DNA of 58,868 bases from a bacterium (lineage in GTDB: Bacteria > UBP14 > UBA6098 > 4484-93), in the NCBI GenBank assembly GCA_021158465.1, contig JAGGUN010000042.1:1-58868 (forward strand). Direction: 5' to 3'. A model generated the notes under the pieces. That model saw nothing but the letters and a program-made list of their open reading frames with translations, did not search any database and was not told where the DNA came from. The first letter of the stretch is position 1. The number at the start of each line of letters is the position of its first letter. The position numbers were made by a program, and so were the translations under genes. This document shows positions 8,301 to 16,754 of this stretch, one piece after another.

Positions 8301-10827
8301 AGGTGATAGATTTGAAAGTGAAACAGGGTATCTTCACGATTTCTTCCCGCCGATGACGGGTGAAGAGGCGGAAGCAGTCTACGGGGTCGGTTGGTATGAG
8401 GGAGAGGATGGGGAGCGTGGAGATGACGATGTTGAGAAACTTGGTAGCACGAGTTTTACCGTGAACGCTATCTTTCGCGGACATGGCAGGGAGGGGATAT
8501 TGAAGATAAACGACGGTGCCTGGCTGGTCAACGAGGAGATATTCGGCGGCTCACCTTGGGTGCAGTTCTCACACGCACAGAGTGCAGAGGCGATTGCAAA
8601 CAACATTGCGCTCACACGCAAGGTCACGCCGACTATGGTATCGCTGCAGAGGGATACTCTGCTTCTGAAGTACCGTATATACGACTGGAACGAGCCGCAC
8701 ACATTCAACGAGCAGTTTGACCCGTATGTTGCATCGTATGGTTATGGAGATGTAACAATTTCAACACATACAGGTGGGAAGGAGGCTCTGTCGCTTTTGA
8801 CACCTGACATAGTCACGAGGGCGAGGATAGACCCGACAATCGATGAGGTGACCGTCACCGCCATACCGGGTGCTGCCGGAAACGATACGCTTCTTGCAAG
8901 AGGCTATCCGAAAACGGAGACAGGGGCGTTCCTCTTCACACTCGTTGAGATAGATAACGGAACGGATAATCACTTGGTGGATGTTCGTGTCAGACCGGAT
9001 TTATCCGGGCTTGGCGCGACCGAGGAGTTCTTGTGGTATGCCTGTTACCCGAGACCGCTTGTTCCCGCTCACTACAATCCTGAGACGGGGGAGTGGGAAG
9101 CTGGTGATACCCCGGGTTCGTTCATCGCAGGATGGCGGTTCAACCCATCAGCGAATGAGGTCTGGACAAAGATAGGTGATCCCGACGGCACTGCATCCAT
9201 ACCTGAGATACTTGCATCGAGAAGGGGATACTTCGTCTTCGTCTTCAAGATTGACCCATCACTCCCTGTGGGGGTATATGAGATACCGTTCGAGCTTACG
9301 GCAGGGGAGATGTATTACACAGATGAGGTTCCGACCCCTGTTTCCTACGAGATACCACCCGCAAAATTCGCAATCGTGAGAAAGAACAGATCCGGGATAA
9401 CAACCACACCAGCGTATTTTGTTATAGGAGATGCAGAGCTGTCTGAGCTCGAGACTCAGCTTGAGGATTATGTGACTCTCCCTGATGCAACAAGCTGTGT
9501 CCGCTACTCCATCTCCGAGCCGAGGCTCGAGGAGTTCGATACATACTCTCCGCTTCCAGCCTCCGTTCTTCCTGGGAACATACTGTCTACTTCGCTTCCG
9601 TATTCCTCTGCGTTTCCACCTGCACCGACGCTCACCTCGTTCTGGGTATCGGCGTTCGTTGAGACCGAAGCACCGTATGGAACGGATAACCTGTTAATCG
9701 ATAACGGCGCTCACATAAGATTTACCGACTATTTCGGGATTGCACGGGAGCGCTCGACATCCGCCATCAGGGTCGTAGCAAGGGGGGCGGATGTGAAAGT
9801 GGATAAGCTCGTCTCCGAGGTGAACGGCGAGCCAGTCGGTAGGGATGGATACTATCAGCTGGCAGAGGGAGAGAACTGTATGACTGTCCTCCTGCTTATG
9901 CAGAATGTCGGGAACGACATAGCCGCATCACCATCGCTCTATGTGCAGCTGCTCGATGATGAGGTAACATTCGACAGCTCGGCTGTTTATCCCGCAAGGT
10001 ATGTCCCTGAAGAGAGGAGAGTTTACTGGGATGCAATCCCGGACATTGCTCCAGGTGAGAGGAGGACCATTCCCGTTTACCTCAGCATAAACAAGTCTGA
10101 GGGGATACTGCATATTCTCTCGACATTCTCAGCCGAGTATGGGTTATATCGTGCTGCAAGCAACGATACAATCGCATACAGCCTGGATTTGGCGGTCTCA
10201 GACGATGATATTTCCATCTATCCAGAAGAGCTGACGGCAGGACAGAACGGTATCGTGTCGGCAGTGGTGCATCACAGCGGGCTGGTCAACGCAAAAAATG
10301 TCCCTGTCAGGATTTATCTTGGCGATCCCGAGGTAGAATCGAACCTGCTCGGTGAAGAGATTATCCCGAACCTTGATGTGAGAGATTCTGTTGCAACGGT
10401 CTCGGTCGAATTCACTGTGCCGGAGGTGTCAAGTGTGCTTGAATTCTATGTCCTCGTCGACCCAACAGACCTATTCCTCGAGGAGAACGAGAAGAACAAT
10501 ACCGCCTACGCTGTTCTCTCCATTGCAGGTAGAGAACCGATTGTGGAGGTTGTTAACTATCCGAACCCGTTCGATGGCTATACCGAGTTCACCTACACGA
10601 TAACCTGCCCGGTGGATGAGGTAACCATCAAGGTGTACACATCCAGGGGTCGACTCGTGAAGAAGTTCGAGAATGCACCAGCATCGGTTGGCTACAATCG
10701 ACTCCCCTGGGATGGAAGAGACGATGCGGGGGACCAGATAGCGAACGGAACATACACTTATACCATCACGGCAAAGGGTGAGGGAGTCAACTACACGGTG
10801 AAGGAAAAACTGGTCAGGATGAGATAA
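5353..10827 (+). CDS. Giant secreted surface protein (1824 aa) with CARDB-like and C-terminal sorting domains
   Basis: An AAAGGAG Shine-Dalgarno precedes the ATG. A signal peptide (to about residue 20) is followed by a region of about 300 residues resembling glutamine-amidotransferase-like/ThuA folds (SGKTIYAEGNG) and by DUF11-like Ig modules. Asp-rich calcium-binding-like stretches follow (DRNLNGVLDPGEL, DADGDPDAW, DIDGDG, DDDNHDGVDDW). Near residues 1600-1720 there is a CARDB-like module (TAGQNGIVSAVV ... ENNTAYAVL). The last 90 residues form a FlgD-Ig-type sorting module: NYPNPFD, then WDGRDDAGDQIANGTYTY, ending in KEKLVRMR. This is a cell-surface or secreted protein, probably exported by a T9SS-like route and co-expressed with the PorV-OmpA protein upstream. 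Ligand or enzymatic function is unknown. Confidence 0.88.
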   Translation: MKSWLLVFLVSIVVVSPAFGDVAVIPTDEGQDNLLSAYRFATTKGLDSWVRYGAVDSAFANLYGEVPILWSAEGATRGSFIYPAEVSGDFDFSSASIRPEELGNGYSISLLSGTRFAVYRSAVTDFFGQSATWEFSYFYDLLDNYIDFAGYTVFDETTFADIPSSVKIIIIPAFEIGDSATEYFDRVAEEFPEFGEALAGFLSSGKTIYAEGNGCYLLEKFGLLAPGSVDLSDPVDGGGERMIAGVEAVDPSVPMGFPLKGSGIYTVFGPTLSARLPAVVRFTSTLDAADSGKTAIALLEGEDAFGGRIILSAGMPTAGIVLAPGEYQWQVVANALLYPFCYRVNSSRRVYTGVDIDSVDVANFALPVDDCDTFTITVRIRNLWDIPVSDITIEENFKSYFDFVDAVGAGYSVSGNRITFSIPSIPAHSELVIGYRLATPPEGDERRENINSYLDYYEYMHPSNSTLEYTDPVNLLAYSFYRNSLWTLMLFEANIVADTDLNWKNILGEYFQPFKIFVIMENKERTSAVRTRYEQYIPLDVPVLWVDPMSIPIIRTPGGEFVDLLRGSADRNLNGVLDPGELEYDMDADGDPDAWVDFSTFYPYPDTIELDTIYWFNPWKGGYEDIDGDGLIARDDDGDGVFEVEDPDDRIRAYRCVWNIDEVPGYQFYDPYASWEIWIDPPPLVDMAIGAPDTLGYDGPDTGGFYYPGWTNWMAKDDGDNIIFRRLVYQTIDSYEGFAFVDSDYVLRPGDTDYGWVPYPRREYICVLNLGGEEPTMTSPTPDSSKYANIYYKTIWGKEKITPIRTTYTYYAPLPNPLQFEYISTSYKIEDPGTGRELRKLPGSETANLQFKITASTEYSYYWIALAGQDWGTYRYDADGNWVQVSAEKDTLGDGVFGYIILNIPKGLGGYEIDLPRDAEGEFDISAICPDFVPFVFDDPEIGTEVEVWEFPFYYSIYIPQVLIPPALDDDNHDGVDDWLDDKGDRFESETGYLHDFFPPMTGEEAEAVYGVGWYEGEDGERGDDDVEKLGSTSFTVNAIFRGHGREGILKINDGAWLVNEEIFGGSPWVQFSHAQSAEAIANNIALTRKVTPTMVSLQRDTLLLKYRIYDWNEPHTFNEQFDPYVASYGYGDVTISTHTGGKEALSLLTPDIVTRARIDPTIDEVTVTAIPGAAGNDTLLARGYPKTETGAFLFTLVEIDNGTDNHLVDVRVRPDLSGLGATEEFLWYACYPRPLVPAHYNPETGEWEAGDTPGSFIAGWRFNPSANEVWTKIGDPDGTASIPEILASRRGYFVFVFKIDPSLPVGVYEIPFELTAGEMYYTDEVPTPVSYEIPPAKFAIVRKNRSGITTTPAYFVIGDAELSELETQLEDYVTLPDATSCVRYSISEPRLEEFDTYSPLPASVLPGNILSTSLPYSSAFPPAPTLTSFWVSAFVETEAPYGTDNLLIDNGAHIRFTDYFGIARERSTSAIRVVARGADVKVDKLVSEVNGEPVGRDGYYQLAEGENCMTVLLLMQNVGNDIAASPSLYVQLLDDEVTFDSSAVYPARYVPEERRVYWDAIPDIAPGERRTIPVYLSINKSEGILHILSTFSAEYGLYRAASNDTIAYSLDLAVSDDDISIYPEELTAGQNGIVSAVVHHSGLVNAKNVPVRIYLGDPEVESNLLGEEIIPNLDVRDSVATVSVEFTVPEVSSVLEFYVLVDPTDLFLEENEKNNTAYAVLSIAGREPIVEVVNYPNPFDGYTEFTYTITCPVDEVTIKVYTSRGRLVKKFENAPASVGYNRLPWDGRDDAGDQIANGTYTYTITAKGEGVNYTVKEKLVRMR

Positions 10828-10856
10828 GAGCCGATAGGCGCTATGCCGCTCCGCTA

Positions 10857-12803
10857 CTACCTCATATACACAACCTTCGTGCAGAAGTTTCCTTTGTCTG
10901 TTTTCAGTCTAACGAGATAAATTCCCGACGGAAGATTGCGGGCTGTCCAAAGTGCAGTTTTACTCCTGGCAAGGTTCCCGCTTGAGACCATATCGCCCGA
11001 AAGATTGTATACCTCAAACCTGCCTGATATAGCCTCGTTGAACGAGAGCATCACGGATGAGTTGAACGGATTGGGATAAACCAAGATAGAGAATCTCTCC
11101 GGCGTTTTCTCTTCAATCCGTGTTAAAGGTGAGATGTGGACAATATTGCTTCTTTGGGTCTCAACGCCGGCGTCAAGGAAGGCAGTGACAAAGTAGTAGT
11201 TGTCCGCACTGCGGTCGACCGTTGTGTCGGACGCCACTGTGTCATACCGGGTTACAGTGATGATTCTTCTCCAGTCGAGGCAGGTGGAATCGGAGCATCG
11301 GTAGATGTTGTACCCTGCAATGTCAACTGCAGGATGCTTTGTCCAGTGCAGCTCCACCGATGTTGTGCAGTCGAAGGCGAAGAATGTGTCCACAGGCTCT
11401 GCCCGGAAGAAGCCTGTGTTCCAGTTGTCAAAATGACAAGTTCCCCAAGGGATAAGCCCCGGCTGGTACCTCCACGGAAGGCTCCAGAGATGTAGAATGT
11501 AGTTCATATCCAGATAGACGATATCCACATAGCCGTCGTTGTTGATGTCGGCAATGGCAGGGGCAGTTAGTGCCGCTCCCGAGTTGACCGATATAGGGAA
11601 AGAATCGGCAGGGACCCCAGTGTATGTGTAAGCCGCAAGCAGCCCAGGTGATACATTTGTCCCGAATAGTAGCTCGAGATGCCCATCGGAGTTTATATCA
11701 CCGATGACTATACTCCCTTCGCAGTTGGTGAAGCCTGTATATACAGGATATGGAGAAGCTTCTGTCCCATCGTGGTCGTAGCCATAGATGTAGCTTCGGT
11801 GAGAGAGAAAATATAACTCATATTCTCCGTCCTCGTCCACATCGCCAACCGCAGGTGTGGAGTAGACCCAAGAACCCGTTCCAGAGATAACTACAGGCCA
11901 GCCGGATGATGGAACTCCGTCATGCTCCCACATACCTACCTTCCCTGCCCAGTCTCCGCCACCAGATTCATGATAACCCGCCACGATCTCATAACAGCCA
12001 TCCCCATCAAAATCGACAAGGACAGGAGCGGAGTATGAGAAACCATCGTACTCACCTGTGAGAGCAGACCTCCATTCTACTTCACCATCCTCGCGGAAGC
12101 AGTAGAGTGTATCCCATCCCTCAACTATCATATCGAACAGCCCATCGGAGTTTATATCACCGACAGCTGGGGTCGAACAGACCCCGACGGGTGTATTAAA
12201 GTGAAATTCGGAGATGACGCTTCCATTTCCACGAAAGGCGACGACCGTTGTGTCGATTGCCATAACGATATCGCATTTCTTGTCACCGTCGACATCGAAT
12301 AGAACAGGTGAGTTGAAATCGTTTGAATGATATGGGTCATGCGGGATGAAACACGGAAACCCTGGTTCCTCCGTGCCCTCGACGCTAAAGACATGGATGT
12401 AACCATCTGTGGTATGGACCACAATCTCGAGAAGCGAATCCTGGTCGATGCTCCCGACAGCAACTGCCGAGCGACATGGAGAGGAAAGGTGAATGGGCCA
12501 GCCGTCCAGATCTGTCCCATCGTAATGCTTGACGAATAGAGTATCGAATGCGGCAACGATTATCTCGCGCTCTCCATCCAGGTCAATGTCGGCAACCTTC
12601 GGACCACCTGCCTGACCATAAGGCGTGGATGGGTCATAAAGTGTGTCGGGAAAACCAGGAACCTCCGGTATTTCCATTATATCCGCTATGGAAAAAACTG
12701 TACCAGAAAATGATGTTGGCATGATGCCTTTCGCATCCGGCGTAGCAGATACAGGAACTACAAGGGAAAGCAGAAGAAGTCCTACGAGAAATATTCTAAT
12801 CAT
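10857..12803 (-). CDS. Secreted FG-GAP/VCBS-repeat beta-propeller protein with type A sorting domain
   Basis: The start is set at ATG 12803 (MIRIFLVGLLLL, 648 residues) because GAGGAGGAGAAAG lies directly before it; the upstream in-frame ATG at 12833 has no such signal and would spoil the signal peptide. About eight FG-GAP-type repeats fill residues 60-460, each with an Asp-rich calcium loop (DIDLDGEREI, DVDGDKKCDI, DINSDGLFDM, DFDGDGCYEI, DVDEDGEYEL, DINSDGHLEL, DINNDGYVDI). They imply a seven- or eight-bladed integrin-like propeller. An FN3-like domain follows and then the sorting module YPNPFNSSV ... LPSGIYLVRLKT. The first codons overlap the end of the ROK gene (12796), so translation is coupled. 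It is probably a calcium-dependent adhesion or binding protein on the surface. Confidence 0.9.
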   Translation of the reverse strand: MIRIFLVGLLLLSLVVPVSATPDAKGIMPTSFSGTVFSIADIMEIPEVPGFPDTLYDPSTPYGQAGGPKVADIDLDGEREIIVAAFDTLFVKHYDGTDLDGWPIHLSSPCRSAVAVGSIDQDSLLEIVVHTTDGYIHVFSVEGTEEPGFPCFIPHDPYHSNDFNSPVLFDVDGDKKCDIVMAIDTTVVAFRGNGSVISEFHFNTPVGVCSTPAVGDINSDGLFDMIVEGWDTLYCFREDGEVEWRSALTGEYDGFSYSAPVLVDFDGDGCYEIVAGYHESGGGDWAGKVGMWEHDGVPSSGWPVVISGTGSWVYSTPAVGDVDEDGEYELYFLSHRSYIYGYDHDGTEASPYPVYTGFTNCEGSIVIGDINSDGHLELLFGTNVSPGLLAAYTYTGVPADSFPISVNSGAALTAPAIADINNDGYVDIVYLDMNYILHLWSLPWRYQPGLIPWGTCHFDNWNTGFFRAEPVDTFFAFDCTTSVELHWTKHPAVDIAGYNIYRCSDSTCLDWRRIITVTRYDTVASDTTVDRSADNYYFVTAFLDAGVETQRSNIVHISPLTRIEEKTPERFSILVYPNPFNSSVMLSFNEAISGRFEVYNLSGDMVSSGNLARSKTALWTARNLPSGIYLVRLKTDKGNFCTKVVYMR

Positions 12804-13737
12804 CTTTCTCCTCCTCGGATTTTGTTTTGGCAAGGAATATAGCCCCCTTGACTACCGCCTGCTCAGAGTGTTTAACGAGTCTGAACTTGATGCGCCGTCG
12901 TGGTGAGGATATGTAACCTCGCGTAACCTCGAATACCCTCCTGTAAAACTCAGGATACTGACTCAAAAACCCTCCCCCTATGAATATATATTCAGGGTCA
13001 AATATTTCCACCATATTTGCTATACCGATTGCAAGAGCCTTCTGCGAGATGGAGATGGCAGTGTTGAAAGCCTCGTGTCTATCCTTCAGTCGGTATATCT
13101 CATCGGGGTAGAAGTGGAAATCATAAGGGAGGGGTTCTCTTGTCCGTTTAAGCTGTTTCTTGGCAATCTTCTCGAGAGCAAGCCCTCCAACATAAGCCTC
13201 GAGACAGCCTCTCTTACCACACCCGCAGGGTTCGCCATCCATATGGATTATTATGTGACCGGGTTCACCTGCAAACCCCTTTGTACCGATATACACCTTC
13301 CCGTCCAGGATTATTCCGCCTCCAATACCGCTCCCAAGGACGAAGCAAACAGCGTTTGTACGCATAAGCTTCAGCTCGTGAAATAACACATATAAAGCGA
13401 ACAGATTCGCATCATTTTCGATGTAAGCGGGCATACCTGTTTCATGTGAAAGAACAGTTGTTGGGGCGATGCCTTGCCAACCTGTGAGATTGGTAAGTCG
13501 GATAATCTTCCCTGTCGTTCTATTGAAGAAGCCGGGAACACCGATACCTATTGCTCCTCTGTCGTTTGAACAAAGATCTTCCCGAAGCTCCCGTATCTGT
13601 TTCCCAATTTTCCTCAAAAGTGTCCGGGGAGAGAGTTTTCCTGTCTCGAACCTATCGGATATATACCGGTTGCCCTCGGTGTATAAGGCGAGTTTGGTGA
13701 AGCTTGCGCCTATGTCGATACCAAAAAAACAGGGCAA
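12796..13737 (-). CDS. ROK-family sugar kinase (glucokinase-like)
   Basis: 313-residue cytoplasmic kinase of the ROK family. The N-terminal phosphate loop is DIGASFTK (residues 7-14), the catalytic base is D109 in ENDAN, and the zinc-binding signature is complete: H161 in GEPGH and the cysteines of CGCGKRGCLE at 171-180. GSGIGGGII (residues 135-143) is a typical glycine-rich segment. There is no N-terminal helix-turn-helix, so it is an enzyme rather than a ROK repressor. It probably phosphorylates a hexose such as glucose or N-acetylmannosamine, but specificity is not readable. It sits among secreted-protein genes, nine bases after the OmpA-like gene, and overlaps the FG-GAP gene by eight bases. 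Confidence 0.92.
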   Translation of the reverse strand: MPCFFGIDIGASFTKLALYTEGNRYISDRFETGKLSPRTLLRKIGKQIRELREDLCSNDRGAIGIGVPGFFNRTTGKIIRLTNLTGWQGIAPTTVLSHETGMPAYIENDANLFALYVLFHELKLMRTNAVCFVLGSGIGGGIILDGKVYIGTKGFAGEPGHIIIHMDGEPCGCGKRGCLEAYVGGLALEKIAKKQLKRTREPLPYDFHFYPDEIYRLKDRHEAFNTAISISQKALAIGIANMVEIFDPEYIFIGGGFLSQYPEFYRRVFEVTRGYISSPRRRIKFRLVKHSEQAVVKGAIFLAKTKSEEEKDD

Positions 13738-13746
13738 GGCAACTCC

Positions 13747-15282
13747 TTATCTTGTTGTTTCTCTCTGAAGGTGGATATAGACACAGCGTGAAAGCACGCT
13801 CTTTTCGGGGGAGTCGGGCTCGAAGCAAGCCGAAGGAATAGCCTGGGAGACCTCGAATGTTATACCTTTTGAGATAAGCCAGCTGTCGAATTCGAGCGGG
13901 TCTTCCTTCCCTGAGAAGAACATAAGGTAGTTCCTCACGCACTCAACGAACCCATCTGCTCGCTTCCTCCAGAGCTTGTCTGGTTCCTCGTCCGACTGAG
14001 ACCCTTCAATTGTTACAATCTGCCTCATCCCTTTCACACGGGAGCCATCGTAGAGCTTCTTTGCCACCTCGAAACAACCAGTCTTGATGATATTTGAGGA
14101 GGCGATGTATTCCCCTGGTTTCCAGAGCCCAGCAACCGTTCTTTCCTCCTCGCTTAGCACCCCTCTGAAAGAGAAGCTGACTGTACTCGACGAAATGGTG
14201 GCAAGCTGGCTGTCGGGCGAGAGATATCGTAGTCTCAAGCGATATTCCTCTCTTGGGTCGACGAGGGCGCCTTTGTAATCCCTCAAATTCCAGGAAACTG
14301 CCTCCGGAAGAGTATCGCCCTCATATAGGTTGATGATGAACCTGCCGTTCGTATCCTCAATCGATGCGGAAACCCTTCTTAGGTTATTCTTCTTCTTTAA
14401 CCTGAAGGTAACGGATGTATCTATTATCTCAGCCCTCTTCACAACGGGTTCTCTGTTGGGGTGGAAAAGGATTCTGTCGGTGCAGGGGCTTATCTCGATC
14501 TTCCTGTCGCGGGTGTTGCCTGATCGAATGACGGAAACCTTTATCCTGTTGGACAGCTTTTTTCCTAATCCTTTGCAGAGCTTTTTGTATATCTTATTTA
14601 CCATCTTAAGAGAGAAGACGGTGTTTGTGTCGAGGTTGTATCCTGTGAGGAGTATATCCACATCCGGGTTTGAGCATAGGATTTCTCGTATCTCATCTAA
14701 GGCGCTCTCAATGACCGCGTCGGCATTGGCACGCCATTTTCCCCTCTTCTCCGATGCATATATCACCCTCGGGTTAAACTGGACGAGGGTTGGCACAAGC
14801 TCGACCCTGCAGTTTTCATCTCCCAGGAATGGCTGATACCCGAAGTCATATCCCGACTCGATAACAGAGCTTTTAAGGGAAAACCTTTTCTCCCGGAGAA
14901 AATCGTTCACAGCGTTCGCACGGGCAACAGCAAGAGCCCTGCCCTCAGAGATGGAGAAAACAGGCTCAACATCGGGTGAATAGTACCCATAGAGCCTGAG
15001 CGTGAGAAATGGGTTCTCAAAGATCCTACCAACAAAAAGCTCCAGTCTATCGAAGAATCTTACAGGAAGACGGGAACTCCCAGGTTCGAAGAATACATAA
15101 GGGGAAATAGGGCAGGGGGTGTCCTGAACGGAGACGCTCCCAAGCCGAATGCGCTCTGGTGACACGGATATCGAAACCTCACCAGCAAGAAGCGTCCCAA
15201 CGAGTGGAAAAAGCACTAAAAGCACTATTTGATATACAAAAGCTTCTTTGATAGGAAGAAAGAATTTCCTTCTACCGTGCAT
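13747..15282 (-). CDS. Exported protein with repeated degenerate OmpA-like modules
   Basis: The protein has 511 residues from an ATG preceded by GGGAG. The first 58 bases overlap the end of the carboxypeptidase gene. After a signal peptide (VLLVLFPLVGTLLAGE) I see three stretches with the layout of OmpA C-terminal domains. Residues about 45-120 have FFEPGSS, LYGYYSPD and ARANAVNDFL. Residues about 175-260 have VDILLTGYNLD and MVNKIYKKL. Residues about 385-460 have IVTIEGSQSD and RADGFVECVRNYL. Between the second and third is a FlgD-like Ig stretch (NGRFIINLYEGDTLPEAVSWNLRDYKG). This tandem arrangement suggests a periplasmic protein with several peptidoglycan contacts. The later copies are weak matches, so binding is inferred. 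Confidence 0.7.
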   Translation of the reverse strand: MHGRRKFFLPIKEAFVYQIVLLVLFPLVGTLLAGEVSISVSPERIRLGSVSVQDTPCPISPYVFFEPGSSRLPVRFFDRLELFVGRIFENPFLTLRLYGYYSPDVEPVFSISEGRALAVARANAVNDFLREKRFSLKSSVIESGYDFGYQPFLGDENCRVELVPTLVQFNPRVIYASEKRGKWRANADAVIESALDEIREILCSNPDVDILLTGYNLDTNTVFSLKMVNKIYKKLCKGLGKKLSNRIKVSVIRSGNTRDRKIEISPCTDRILFHPNREPVVKRAEIIDTSVTFRLKKKNNLRRVSASIEDTNGRFIINLYEGDTLPEAVSWNLRDYKGALVDPREEYRLRLRYLSPDSQLATISSSTVSFSFRGVLSEEERTVAGLWKPGEYIASSNIIKTGCFEVAKKLYDGSRVKGMRQIVTIEGSQSDEEPDKLWRKRADGFVECVRNYLMFFSGKEDPLEFDSWLISKGITFEVSQAIPSACFEPDSPEKSVLSRCVYIHLQRETTR

Positions 15283-16745
15283 ATATACACTCCCGATGAG
15301 CTTCCCTGAGGTTCAAAAATGCACTCCCCAGAGGGAAAGGAAAGCTTTTGTTCGTATATCTTCGCTCCATAAAGGTTGAATATCTTGAGAGTTGCCTCTG
15401 AACGAGGCAGAGAATACACTATCTTCACCTGGGAATTGAACGGGTTCGGGAAAGATTCGAGTGATGCTATTTGGGGAAAGGGCTGTTCTTCACCTATGCC
15501 GACATAGCGTAGACCGACATCGAGCTTCACAGGGGAATCTCCTATATGTACGGAGATTGTGTCCACTGCAAAGTGCCGTGCAGAGACAACCACAGTATAA
15601 TCCCCTGGAGCAAGCAGTCTATAGTGTGCGCCGAATGTAGAGTCGGTCGTCCTTGGAGAGAGTAGTTCATCGTCGTAGATCTCAAGCACACGGATGATAG
15701 CATGTACTGGCTCACCGCTGGAATCGTTGTATGTATGGATCCACAGACCTGGTCCAAGGCTGCGCTCGAGCAGATACTTTATACCGGCGAGCTGGTTCTC
15801 ACATACCGAGTTCACACGCCATCCCTCGGGACGCAGGCAGGTATCCACCTCAACTATAAACGGAATCGTCCCGATCTCGCTATACTGCCAGTCATTGGCG
15901 TTCCCTGTTCTGGATGTCGAATGTCTCGGATTATAGCTTCCACCGTCGTGAGCAACCAACCTTTCTGCGAACTCGTACGCTATATCCCGTATCGTCTCAT
16001 AATCAGGTGAGTAAACAGGACCTGACCAGCGCCAGGGATATATCACCCACTCGTTGTATGTTCCATATGCAGATGAATGATAGAAGACCGATGTAACAAA
16101 CCTCTCCCGCCTGCATAGAGAGATAATAGCCTTCGTCTCCGACTCGCTTCCCGGTCGAGGACCTCGATAGGTCGTAGCATCCCAGTTAGGGTTGCCGAAC
16201 TCCCAGTTGTAAGGAAAGTTTCGATTTATGTCGACACCATCGGTATCGCCGCCATCACCCGGAGTAAAGTCAAATATCCCGTTTCCGTTGTTGTCATGCT
16301 TGTTCTTCCGGAAATACTCGTCCAGTCCGTCGGTAACAACCTTATGCCCATCGGGGTTGACAATCGGTATAATCCAGACCTTAAGTGAATCAAGGTATCG
16401 GGTAACCGCAGGGTCCTCTCCATAATCTTCAAGAAGTGAGCGCGCCGCAAAGAGTACAATCTCCGTGCCAATCAACTCCTCAGCGTGGATTGAACCGGTG
16501 AAAAGAACGGATGGTTTGTCAACCTCTTCTTCTGCGTTGCTTGTAATCTTTAGCCCCCATATGATCCTCTTGTCTACCTCGGACACACCAAGTGATTCCT
16601 TTACGCACAGACCAGGGAACTCCTCCACAAGAGAATCAAGTGCTGCACATACCTCCTCATAGGTGTGATACCTCGAGTCGATGGAGGCAAAAGCACTGCC
16701 CACAAGGAGAATAGAAAACAGCGATATGAGAACTATTTCCCTCAT
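15225..16745 (-). CDS. Secreted M14 zinc carboxypeptidase with type A sorting domain
   Basis: This 506-residue exported peptidase has signal peptide residues 1-20 and an M14 catalytic domain at about 25-330. The zinc ligands are H87 and E90 (SIHAEE) and H224 (FYHSSAYG). NPDG (131-134) and DINRNF (173-178) supply substrate-binding Asn/Arg, and E300 (FIVEVDT) is the general base. The triad is intact, so it should be active. A carboxypeptidase regulatory-like beta domain follows (APGDYTVVV), then the sorting module SFPNPFNSQV ... SSGVYICTV ... KKLLYIK. It would remove C-terminal residues from peptides outside the cell or at its surface. It is nine bases downstream of the M36/M4-like protease gene, which suggests joint action in protein digestion. 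Confidence 0.94.
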   Translation of the reverse strand: MREIVLISLFSILLVGSAFASIDSRYHTYEEVCAALDSLVEEFPGLCVKESLGVSEVDKRIIWGLKITSNAEEEVDKPSVLFTGSIHAEELIGTEIVLFAARSLLEDYGEDPAVTRYLDSLKVWIIPIVNPDGHKVVTDGLDEYFRKNKHDNNGNGIFDFTPGDGGDTDGVDINRNFPYNWEFGNPNWDATTYRGPRPGSESETKAIISLCRRERFVTSVFYHSSAYGTYNEWVIYPWRWSGPVYSPDYETIRDIAYEFAERLVAHDGGSYNPRHSTSRTGNANDWQYSEIGTIPFIVEVDTCLRPEGWRVNSVCENQLAGIKYLLERSLGPGLWIHTYNDSSGEPVHAIIRVLEIYDDELLSPRTTDSTFGAHYRLLAPGDYTVVVSARHFAVDTISVHIGDSPVKLDVGLRYVGIGEEQPFPQIASLESFPNPFNSQVKIVYSLPRSEATLKIFNLYGAKIYEQKLSFPSGECIFEPQGSSSGVYICTVEGNSFFLSKKLLYIK

Positions 16746-16754
16746 CTTTCTCCT

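Noticed and set aside
10828-10856. Possible bidirectional terminator between the convergent surface-protein genes
   Set aside because: Only broken short stems can be drawn and no U tract follows.
13747-13800. Frameshift near the OmpA-like/carboxypeptidase overlap and other long overlaps
   Set aside because: Each partner has its own start signal and intact domain ends, so the overlaps look genuine rather than broken genes.
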